DNA of 24,374 nucleotides, taken from Dehalococcoidia bacterium (GTDB taxonomy: Bacteria; Chloroflexota; Dehalococcoidia; GIF9; AB-539-J10). Position numbers and translations under genes: made by a program. Positions 18,503 through 24,374 of this stretch are shown here, in pieces (within the stretch, counting starts at the first letter, position 1; every line of letters begins with the position of its first letter). A model generated the notes under the pieces. That model worked only from the letters and a program-made list of their open reading frames with translations, was not told the origin of the DNA and searched no databases. The stretch covers positions 1-24,374 of the forward strand of contig SOJB01000043.1 of assembly GCA_004376695.1 (NCBI GenBank), written 5' to 3'.

Positions 18503-20608
18503 CTAAATCAGGCCTTCAAAATGCACCAGTACCGGGGCCAGCATCAGTGAGATGACCGACATCAGCTTGAGCATTATGTTCAACGACGGCCCGGCAGTAT
18601 CCTTCATGGGGTCACCCACTGTATCCCCACAGACACTGGCTTTATGAGCCTCTGAGCCCTTGCCGCCGAATTTCCCCGCCTCAATCCATTTCTTGGCATT
18701 GTCCCACGCGCCGCCGGCGTTGTTCAGTGTGACCGCAAGTATGAAACCGGTAACCAGCGCGCCGATAAGAAAGCCGGCGAGGGCGTACTTGCCCAGAACT
18801 ATTCCCACAATCACGGGCGCGATTATCGCCATTAGCGAAGGAAGCAGCATTTGCCTCAATGCTATTCTGGTGGCTATATCCACGCACTTCCCGTACTCGG
18901 GCCTGACCGTCCCCTCCATCAAGCCCTTTATCTCACGCCACTGCCGGCGGACTTCATCTATGATTGCCGCCGTGGTTACACCCACCGCCTTCATGGTCAT
19001 GGCACAGAAGACGGGAGGCATAAGGGCGCCCAGAAACAAGCCAACGATAACGGGCACACTTAGCAGGCTCAGTGCCGGAGGTAGTATCAACTCGCCCGTG
19101 GATGAGACAGTCACTATGCCGACAGCCATAGAGAAGGCCAGAATCAAGCCCAATGAGTTCATGGCAGCGGCACCGATGGCGAATCCCTTACCTGTGGCTG
19201 CCGTCGTATTGCCCAGAGAATCCAGAGCGTCCGTCCGTTCGCGCACCTCATCCGGCAACCCTGCCTGGGTTGCTATACCTCCAGCGTTGTCAGCGATAGG
19301 TCCGTAAGCGTCGGTAGCCAGCGTCACGCCCAGGGTAGACAACATGCCGACACAGGCCAGGGCCACACCGTAAAAACTGCCGAACTGGAAGGCTACGGCA
19401 ATCGCTACGGCTATCAAGAGCACCGGTGGCCATGTGCTCATCAGGCCGGTGGCAAAGCCTCGAATCACGGTAGCACCGGCACCCGTAGTGGAGGCTTCGG
19501 AGATTTCTTGCGTTGGTTTGAAGGCATAAGAGGTGAAGTAGTTCGTGCTTTCCCCTATCAGGGCACCGGCCACAAGGCCAGCGAGCATGGCCCAGAAGAG
19601 ACCGAGACTGGCATCCATGAAATGAATCACCAGAAAGCCAAAGACTGCTGCCAGTATCGTGGCGCCGAGTGTGCCACGGCGCAAAGCGCCCAGGAGAGCA
19701 CCCATTTCTACCTTCTCCCCTATTCTAACCAGGAAACAGCCGATCACGGAGGCCAGAATCCCCCCCGCCATGATTAGAAGAGGCAGCCACCAGGCACGTT
19801 GCAGGGCAACCTCCTCTGACAGTGCCGGATTGGGAAACAGTATTCCCTTAACCCACGGCGCTACCATGATACCAACGGTGGTGAGCGCCATGGTGGCAAT
19901 AACAGTTTGCACATAGGATTCAAAGAGGTCACCGCCCATGCCGCACACATCGCCGACGTTGTCGCCCACATTGTCAGCTATGACGGCCGCATTCCTGGGG
20001 TCGTCCTCCGGTATCCCGGCCTCCACCTTGCCCACCAGGTCGGAACCGGCATCCGCCCCTTTGGTGAAGATCCCGCCCCCAACCCTGGCAAAAAGAGCTA
20101 CCAGTGAAGCACCGGTGCCGTAAGCGGGAATGACAAACAGAAACCGGAAATCAGGGAGGTCGTGCCAGGCAAAATAGAGAACAGATAACCCTATGAGACC
20201 CACGCTCACCACTGTCAATCCCATAACTGCCCCGCCCCTGAAAGAAACCTTGAGCCCCTGGTTGAGGCTCTTCTGTGCCGCTGCGCAAGTCCGGCCATTG
20301 GCCCTGAGTGCCATATTCATGCCGCCATATCCGGCGCCCATAGAACATATGGCACCAAAGATGAACGCTACAGATACTCTCCAGCCCAAAGCCGGGACAA
20401 CTGCCAGAACAACGGCTATTACGGCCACCACAACGCCTAACGTGCGATACTCCCTGTGGATAAAGACAAGCCCCCCTTCTTTGATGGCACCAGAGATCTC
20501 CTTAATCCTCTCTGAGCCCGGATCCTGGCGCAGAACGTAGCGCGCGAAGTATGCGACCGCACCTGCACCCACAAGCCCCATGATTACACAGATCCAGACT
20601 AACTCCAT
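18503..20608 (-). CDS. hppA: Membrane-bound ion-pumping inorganic pyrophosphatase, K+-dependent type
   Basis: This 701-residue protein hydrolyses pyrophosphate and pumps H+ or Na+ across the membrane. It has about 16 membrane segments and the family signatures FTKGADAGSDLVGK, then VEAGIPEDDPRNAAVIADN, VGDNVGD, and the C-terminal VCGDTVGDPMKDTAGPSLN. At the cation-dependence site it reads GNTTAATGKG, with Ala470 (codon 19199-19201) and Gly473. K+-independent enzymes have Lys and Thr there, so this one should need K+. Whether it transports H+ or Na+ I cannot decide from sequence. The ATG at 20608 follows AGGAG. It is transcribed divergently from the acyl-CoA dehydrogenase operon and is followed by the palindromic repeat. 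Confidence 0.96.
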   Translation of the reverse strand: MELVWICVIMGLVGAGAVAYFARYVLRQDPGSERIKEISGAIKEGGLVFIHREYRTLGVVVAVIAVVLAVVPALGWRVSVAFIFGAICSMGAGYGGMNMALRANGRTCAAAQKSLNQGLKVSFRGGAVMGLTVVSVGLIGLSVLYFAWHDLPDFRFLFVIPAYGTGASLVALFARVGGGIFTKGADAGSDLVGKVEAGIPEDDPRNAAVIADNVGDNVGDVCGMGGDLFESYVQTVIATMALTTVGIMVAPWVKGILFPNPALSEEVALQRAWWLPLLIMAGGILASVIGCFLVRIGEKVEMGALLGALRRGTLGATILAAVFGFLVIHFMDASLGLFWAMLAGLVAGALIGESTNYFTSYAFKPTQEISEASTTGAGATVIRGFATGLMSTWPPVLLIAVAIAVAFQFGSFYGVALACVGMLSTLGVTLATDAYGPIADNAGGIATQAGLPDEVRERTDALDSLGNTTAATGKGFAIGAAAMNSLGLILAFSMAVGIVTVSSTGELILPPALSLLSVPVIVGLFLGALMPPVFCAMTMKAVGVTTAAIIDEVRRQWREIKGLMEGTVRPEYGKCVDIATRIALRQMLLPSLMAIIAPVIVGIVLGKYALAGFLIGALVTGFILAVTLNNAGGAWDNAKKWIEAGKFGGKGSEAHKASVCGDTVGDPMKDTAGPSLNIMLKLMSVISLMLAPVLVHFEGLI

Positions 20609-20703
20609 GGCTCTCCTTCCTATGCGGGCATAGAATTAGGGCACTCAAGTCGAGTCGGGGTGCCCCTGATTCCGTCTGCCGGAATACGCATGCTGGAGGT
20701 CTA

Positions 20704-20732
20704 AGTGTAATACAGAGGGCCATGTCCGTCAA
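20704..20732 (-). promoter_or_regulatory. Probable sigma70 promoter of hppA
   Basis: On the minus strand, TTGACG (20732-20727), 17 bp, then TACACT (20709-20704). Each hexamer is one to two mismatches from consensus. The start site would be near 20697, leaving a leader of roughly 90 nt before the hppA ATG. Confidence 0.6.
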
Positions 20733-20748
20733 CGAAAGAACTGTTGAC
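20728..20748. promoter_or_regulatory. Palindrome linking the two divergent -35 boxes
   Basis: GTCAAC (20728-20733), 9 bp, GTTGAC (20743-20748): a perfect inverted repeat that overlaps the -35 hexamers of both divergent promoters. Part of the symmetry follows simply from two facing-away TTGAC boxes, so it may be only that. As an operator it would let one regulator control both hppA and the acyl-CoA operon. Confidence 0.4.
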
Positions 20749-20773
20749 CCCTGGTCGGGTTGCGATGTAAAAT
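20744..20773 (+). promoter_or_regulatory. Probable sigma70 promoter of the acyl-CoA dehydrogenase/mutase operon
   Basis: TTGACC (20744-20749), 18 bp, TAAAAT (20768-20773). The start site would be near 20780, giving a leader of about 130 nt before the ATG at 20913. The long leader leaves room for the inverted repeat at 20848-20871. Confidence 0.6.
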
Positions 20774-20847
20774 CAGGCGTGAAAGTGAAGAGAGGTAGCC
20801 CGAAGCTCGCGGTAGACGTCAGAAAGCAACGGTCGGAAGATGCCGGA

Positions 20848-20871
20848 GACAATCAATGATGGTTGATTGTC
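20848..20871. promoter_or_regulatory. Perfect inverted repeat in the dehydrogenase leader
   Basis: GACAATCAA (20848-20856), loop TGATGG, TTGATTGTC (20863-20871). This 9-bp perfect dyad lies about 70 bp downstream of the predicted start site and 30 bp before the ribosome binding site. Size and spacing suit a TetR-type operator acting as a roadblock; an RNA hairpin is the alternative. No T tract follows, so it is not a terminator. Confidence 0.5.
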
Positions 20872-20912
20872 CTGCGAGTATCGGTTCTTAGATAGCTGAT
20901 AAAGGAGGCAAA

Positions 20913-22055
20913 ATGGATTTTGCATTCACCGAGGAACAGAAGATGTTCCAGACGATGGTGCGGGATTTCTGTGCCAGCGAAATCGAACCCTACGCTGCCG
21001 AATGGGATGAGACCGACAAGTTCCCACACGAGACTTACAGGAGAATGGCCGATGCCGGGCTATGCGGTGTTCACTTCCCTGAGAAATATGGAGGAAGCGG
21101 CGACGAGGTAACCTTCACCATAGCCAGCGAGGAGATTTCTCGCGCCTCTGCCGGGTTGGGTGTGGCATATCTTGTCAGCCTCGGCCTGGGCATGTATCCC
21201 GTGGTCATGCACGGAAGTGAGCAGCACAAAAGTCACTATATTCCTCGTGTAATCGACGGGTCGATAGTGGCCTTCGGCTTGACAGAGGCCATGGCCGGCA
21301 GTGATGTCGCTGCTCTGGAGACCAAATATGGCCGGCAGGGAGATTATTATGTGCTTAACGGCACCAAGATTTTCATAAGCAATGCTGCTGAAGCCGATTT
21401 CGTAACTACCTTTGCTACCAGAGACAAATCCCTGGGCTACCGCGGCATCAGTGCCTTCGTCGTAGACAAAGGTGCTAAAGGCTTCTCCGTAGGCAAGATG
21501 GAGAAGAAGATGGGACTGCACCCCGCTTCGGTAGCTGAGCTTATCTTCGACGACTGTAAGATACCTGTCGCCAATATGCTGGGCGAGGAGGGGAGAGGCT
21601 TCAAGATAGCTCTGGAAGGCATAGACGCCAGCAGGGTCAGCATAGCCTCTCAGGCACTGGGGATTGCTCAAGCTGCCTATGATGCGGCCGTGGCCTATGC
21701 TAAGGAAAGGAAGCAATTCGGTGCGGAACTCGCGCGCCTGCAAGCAATCCAGTGGATGATTGCCGATATGGCTACGGAGATAGACGCAGCGCGCTTGCTG
21801 ACCTACAGGGCTGCCTGGCTAGCCAAGACAGAAGGGCGCGCTCCTCCCAAGGAAGCAGCAATGGCCAAGCTTTTTGCTTCTGAGGCGGCTCACAGGGTCT
21901 GCCACAAAGCTGTTCAGGTATTCGGCGGCTATGGCTATACCAGGGACTTCCCCGTCGAGCGCTACTACCGCGACCAGAGAATAACCGAGATTTACGAAGG
22001 GACATCGGAGATGCAGAGGTGGACGATTGCCCGCCAAGTGTTGGGCACAAAGTAG
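20913..22055 (+). CDS. Acyl-CoA dehydrogenase (short-chain type)
   Basis: This 380-residue FAD enzyme introduces a trans-2 double bond into an acyl-CoA and passes electrons to an electron-transfer flavoprotein. It has the full family architecture: MDFAFTEEQKMF start, FAD-binding GLTEAMAGSDVAALET, the KIFISNAAEADF strand, YAKERKQFGAELARLQAIQWMIADM, the CHKAVQVFGGYGYTRDFPVERYYRD segment, and the catalytic base Glu362 in IYEGTSEMQR, at the position used by medium- and short-chain enzymes but not isovaleryl-CoA dehydrogenase. AAAGGAGG lies 4 nt before the ATG. The mutase gene follows after 11 bp, which suggests its substrate is the mutase product or precursor, most simply butyryl-CoA or isobutyryl-CoA. 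Chain-length preference cannot be proven from sequence. Confidence 0.92.
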   Translation: MDFAFTEEQKMFQTMVRDFCASEIEPYAAEWDETDKFPHETYRRMADAGLCGVHFPEKYGGSGDEVTFTIASEEISRASAGLGVAYLVSLGLGMYPVVMHGSEQHKSHYIPRVIDGSIVAFGLTEAMAGSDVAALETKYGRQGDYYVLNGTKIFISNAAEADFVTTFATRDKSLGYRGISAFVVDKGAKGFSVGKMEKKMGLHPASVAELIFDDCKIPVANMLGEEGRGFKIALEGIDASRVSIASQALGIAQAAYDAAVAYAKERKQFGAELARLQAIQWMIADMATEIDAARLLTYRAAWLAKTEGRAPPKEAAMAKLFASEAAHRVCHKAVQVFGGYGYTRDFPVERYYRDQRITEIYEGTSEMQRWTIARQVLGTK

Positions 22056-22066
22056 AGGAGTTGACC

Positions 22067-23746
22067 ATGTTTACGGAGAAAACTCTGCAAGAGGTGCGGG
22101 AGGGTAAGAAGCGGTGGGAGAGAGAAGTAGAGAAGGCCAGACAGCAGAAGCCTGAGAGGAAACAACGGTTCTCCACCGTTTCCGATTTCGAGATAAAGGG
22201 GATTTACACCCCGGACGATATCAAGGACCTGGCCTTCGCCAGAGATATCGGCTATCCCGGCATCTTCCCGTTTACCAGGGGATGCCAGCCCACAATGTAC
22301 CGGGGCCGGGAGTGGACTTTCCGCATGTTTTCCGGAATGGGCAGTGCCGAGGATACTAACAGAAGATGGCATCACCTGCTTAAGGAAGGCGAGACGGGGC
22401 TGAGCACTGCCTTCGACTTCCCAACGCTGATGGGGTACGATACCGATTCGCCTCGAGCCCGCGGTGAATGTGGGAGATGCGGGGTGGCGATCGACACTCT
22501 CAGGGATTTCGAAATTCTAACTCACGGCATTCCCCTGGACGGCGTCACTACCTCTATGACCATTAATCCCCCTGCCCTCGTACTATGGGCGATGTACCTG
22601 GGTGTCGCCGACAAATCGGGCATAACCTGGGATAGAATCGGGGGCACGATTCAGAACGATATGCTAAAGGAATTCATCGCGCAGAAGACGTTCATGCTCC
22701 CGCCTGAGCCGTCGGTCAGACTGATAAGCGACGCCGTCGAGTTCGGCACCGAGCATGTTCCCCTGTGGAATACCATAAGCATTAGCGGCTACCACATTCG
22801 GGAGGCAGGCTCCACCGCCATCCAGGAACTGGCTTTCACCCTGGCCGACGGGATAGCTTATGTCCAGGACATCATTGAAAGAAAGAAGCTGGATGTTGAC
22901 TCGTTTGCTCCTCGTCTTTCCTTCTTCTTCAACTCTCATCTCGATTTCTTCGAGGAGATTGCCAAGTTTAGAGCCGCGAGAAGGATGTGGGCCAGGATTA
23001 TGAGAGACAGGTTCAAGGCCAAGAATCCTCGCTCCTGGTGGATGAGGTTCCATACTCAGACGGCAGGTTGTTCTCTGACTGCCCAGCAGCCCTACAATAA
23101 TATTGTAAGGACTACCACTGAAGCCCTGGCCGCGGTCTTGGGCGGAACGCAGTCTCTCCACACCAATGCTCTCGATGAGACGCTGGCTCTGCCCTCTGAA
23201 TTCGCCGCCACTATTGCTCTGCGTACCCAGCAAGTTATCGCCGATGAAATAGGCGTCACCAACGTCATCGACCCTCTGGCTGGCTCCTATTTCGTGGAGT
23301 CCTTGACCAGCCAGCTAGAGGAAAAGGCCTGGGAGTACATCAACAAGATAGATAACATGGGCGGCATGCTTGCTGCCATTGACAGAGGTTTCCCCCAAAT
23401 GGAGATTGCCGATGCGGCCTATCATTTCCAGAAGCAGATAGATAAAGCAGAGAACGTCGTGGTCGGCGTGAACAAATATGCTACTGAAAAAGAGGCTCCT
23501 GCCGAGATACTGAAGATCGATGAAAGGGTTGAGGAAAGGCAGAGTGCCCGGTTGAAGGAAGTAAAAGCGGCGAGGGATAACCGCAAGGTGGCTCAAATCC
23601 TGAGCGACCTTCGCGCTGCTTCCAGGACGGACAAGAACCTGATGCCTTACGTGATAGCGGCGGTCAAGGAGTACGCTACTGAGCAGGAGATCTGTGATGT
23701 GTGGAGAGACATCTTCGGGGCGTATCGAGACCCGGGATACTATTAG
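22067..23746 (+). CDS. B12-dependent acyl-CoA mutase large subunit, isobutyryl-CoA mutase-like
   Basis: This 559-residue catalytic subunit belongs to the methylmalonyl-CoA mutase family, of the type with a separate B12-binding subunit. The TIM barrel and CoA-binding parts are clear: FPFTRGCQPTMYRGREWT, GLSTAFDFPTLMGYDTD, GTIQND, ISISGYHIREAGSTAIQELAF (Tyr242, His243), FRAARRMWARIMRDRF, FHTQTAG and LGGTQSLHTNALDE. Substrate-sorting residues differ from true methylmalonyl-CoA mutase: Phe88 for Tyr89, and Gln206 for the carboxylate-binding Arg207. This pair is that of isobutyryl-CoA mutase. Ala115 excludes the 2-hydroxyisobutyryl-CoA mutase pattern (Asp117 with Ile90). Met87 replaces a common Gln and is unusual. 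The ATG at 22067 is preferred over 22019, which lies inside the dehydrogenase gene, because AGAGGAG precedes it by 6 nt. Family is certain; substrate is an inference. Confidence 0.9.
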   Translation: MFTEKTLQEVREGKKRWEREVEKARQQKPERKQRFSTVSDFEIKGIYTPDDIKDLAFARDIGYPGIFPFTRGCQPTMYRGREWTFRMFSGMGSAEDTNRRWHHLLKEGETGLSTAFDFPTLMGYDTDSPRARGECGRCGVAIDTLRDFEILTHGIPLDGVTTSMTINPPALVLWAMYLGVADKSGITWDRIGGTIQNDMLKEFIAQKTFMLPPEPSVRLISDAVEFGTEHVPLWNTISISGYHIREAGSTAIQELAFTLADGIAYVQDIIERKKLDVDSFAPRLSFFFNSHLDFFEEIAKFRAARRMWARIMRDRFKAKNPRSWWMRFHTQTAGCSLTAQQPYNNIVRTTTEALAAVLGGTQSLHTNALDETLALPSEFAATIALRTQQVIADEIGVTNVIDPLAGSYFVESLTSQLEEKAWEYINKIDNMGGMLAAIDRGFPQMEIADAAYHFQKQIDKAENVVVGVNKYATEKEAPAEILKIDERVEERQSARLKEVKAARDNRKVAQILSDLRAASRTDKNLMPYVIAAVKEYATEQEICDVWRDIFGAYRDPGYY

Positions 23747-23765
23747 ATTTTAGCTCAAGTAACTT

Positions 23766-23788
23766 CCCTCTCCCGCGACGGGAGAGGG
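23766..23788. repeat. REP-like hairpin between the mutase subunit genes
   Basis: CCCTCTCCCG (23766-23775), loop CGA, CGGGAGAGGG (23779-23788): a perfect 10-bp stem followed by a TGAGGTGAGG tail. GC-rich CCCTCTCCCG...GGGAGAGGGTGAGG sequences of this kind are widespread dispersed intergenic repeats in bacteria. No T tract follows, so it should not terminate, but it may stabilise the upstream message or lower downstream expression. Confidence 0.75.
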
Positions 23789-23841
23789 TGAGGTGAGGAT
23801 GCGATTAACAGAAGGGGCGACTAAGCGAAGGTGAAGACAAC

Positions 23842-24252
23842 ATGGCAAACTCAGGAAGAAAGATAAGGATTCTGGTGGCCAAGCCCGGCCTGGACGGGCA
23901 TGACCGCGGGGCGCGGGTCATAGCCAGGGCATTCCGGGATGCCGGGTTTGAGGTGGTGTATACCGGCCTGCATCAGACGCCGGAGCAGGTTGTCGCTGCC
24001 GCTCTGCAGGAGGACGTTGACGTCATCGGGTTGAGCTGTCTCTCTGGAGCTCATATACACTTGTTCGGGCGGGTGATCGAGTTGCTCAAGGAAAACAAAG
24101 TAGACGATGTGAAGGTTATCGGCGGCGGAATCATTCCTGAAGAAGACATCCCCAGGCTCAAGAAACTTGGAATCAAGGAGGTGTTCCTGCCCGGAACGTC
24201 CCTTGACAAGATAGTAGGCTGGGTGAGAGATAACGTAAGTCTGCGTTGCTGA
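23842..24252 (+). CDS. B12-binding small subunit of the acyl-CoA mutase
   Basis: This 136-residue protein is the free cobalamin-binding subunit that completes the split mutase. It has the base-off/His-on signature DGHDRG with lower-ligand His20 (D18-x-H20-x-x-G23), the LSCLSGAH loop (S-x-L motif) and the GGGIIPEED motif that cradles the nucleotide tail. Length fits stand-alone subunits (130-145). It is 95 bp downstream of the large subunit, across a REP-like hairpin, in the same orientation; a GAAGGTGAAG stretch precedes the ATG. The usual G-protein chaperone of such mutases (MeaB type) is not in the window and could lie beyond the tRNA. Confidence 0.94.
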   Translation: MANSGRKIRILVAKPGLDGHDRGARVIARAFRDAGFEVVYTGLHQTPEQVVAAALQEDVDVIGLSCLSGAHIHLFGRVIELLKENKVDDVKVIGGGIIPEEDIPRLKKLGIKEVFLPGTSLDKIVGWVRDNVSLRC

Positions 24253-24282
24253 AGTAATCCCCCGGACAAGAAGCTGTTCGCT

Positions 24283-24312
24283 GTTTACCCCGCATGATAT
24301 TTGAGGTAAAAT
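24283..24312 (+). promoter_or_regulatory. Possible promoter of tRNA-Gly
   Basis: GTTTAC (24283-24288), 18 bp, TAAAAT (24307-24312), with the mature tRNA beginning 12 nt after the -10. The -10 is good and the -35 weak. Confidence 0.4.
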
Positions 24313-24324
24313 AGATTCGGTTTT

Positions 24325-24374
24325 GCGGGAGTAACTCAGTGGTAGAGTTCCTGCCTTCCAAGCAGGGTGTCGCG
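24325..24374 (+). tRNA. tRNA-Gly (anticodon TCC), cut by the window end
   Basis: The acceptor strand GCGGGAG (24325-24331), D-arm ACTC/GAGT around AGTGGTA, and anticodon arm CCTGC-CTTCCAA-GCAGG (24350-24366) are all in place. The anticodon is TCC at 24357-24359, reading GGA/GGG glycine codons. The T-arm, 3' acceptor strand and discriminator lie outside the window. Confidence 0.93.

Larger units (their letters stand above)
20609..20912. other. Divergent control region between hppA and the acyl-CoA dehydrogenase operon
   Basis: These 304 bp hold no gene. They contain the back-to-back promoters, the palindrome joining their -35 boxes and a perfect inverted repeat in the rightward leader, each listed separately. 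Confidence 0.7.

Noticed and set aside
18660..19307. 215-residue open frame antisense to hppA
   Set aside because: Rich in Pro/Ala/Ile/Thr as expected from the complement of a membrane protein; hppA on the other strand is unambiguous.
22067..23746. Plain methylmalonyl-CoA mutase call
   Set aside because: The family is right, but the carboxylate-binding Arg and the Tyr are replaced by Gln and Phe, so that specific substrate is not supported.
22067..23746. 2-hydroxyisobutyryl-CoA mutase
   Set aside because: That enzyme needs Ile at position 90 and Asp at 117; here they are Phe88 and Ala115.

Overview
The window looks like chromosomal DNA from an anaerobic bacterium, most likely a Chloroflexota (Dehalococcoidia-like) lineage. 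This is an inference from gene content: a split, archaeal-style B12-dependent acyl-CoA mutase, a K+-dependent membrane pyrophosphatase, RNA polymerase genes not preceded by rplJL, and mixed intermediate-GC codon use. No rRNA or other direct phylogenetic marker was available. There is no CRISPR array, intact mobile element or phage gene.

Layout. 1-2.0 kb (+): a pyridoxamine-phosphate-oxidase-fold protein, a GNAT acetyltransferase and a CvpA-family membrane protein. 2.0-3.4 kb (-): a tightly packed operon of a small unknown helical protein, a TatD metal-dependent hydrolase and thioredoxin. 3.4-5.0 kb (+): a PadR repressor, with a clear sigma70 promoter, followed by a multi-pass membrane protein with a HAAS-type N-terminal domain. 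5.0-13.6 kb (-): an rpoB-rpoC-ruvB transcription unit under a near-consensus sigma70 promoter with a hairpin in its leader. 13.8-14.1 kb (-): the decayed 3' end of an IS481/ISNCY-like transposase. 14.2-14.9 kb (+): a HAD phosphatase of MtnX/SerB type, overlapping tail to tail with an HD-domain phosphohydrolase. That gene overlaps the end of uvrA (14.9-18.3 kb, -). 18.35-18.5 kb: a striking four-arm palindromic intergenic repeat. 18.5-20.6 kb (-): hppA. 20.9-24.25 kb (+): acyl-CoA dehydrogenase, acyl-CoA mutase large subunit, and B12-binding small subunit. The window ends inside a tRNA-Gly(TCC).

How the genes work together. Most of the window is housekeeping: transcription, recombination and excision repair, redox, and pyrophosphate-driven ion pumping. 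The most interesting part is the last operon. The mutase would normally be called methylmalonyl-CoA mutase. Its active site instead has Phe88, Ala115 and Gln206 where methylmalonyl-CoA mutase has Tyr89, Ala and Arg207. This is the isobutyryl-CoA mutase pattern. With the acyl-CoA dehydrogenase 11 bp upstream, the likely route is isobutyryl-CoA to n-butyryl-CoA to crotonyl-CoA. The divergent hppA/dehydrogenase intergenic region holds back-to-back promoters linked by a palindrome, and a perfect 9-bp inverted repeat in the dehydrogenase leader.

Other points are a Gly in place of the first Asn of the RNA polymerase catalytic NADFDGD motif, a uvrA promoter placed for a leaderless mRNA, and convergent gene pairs with no room for terminators.
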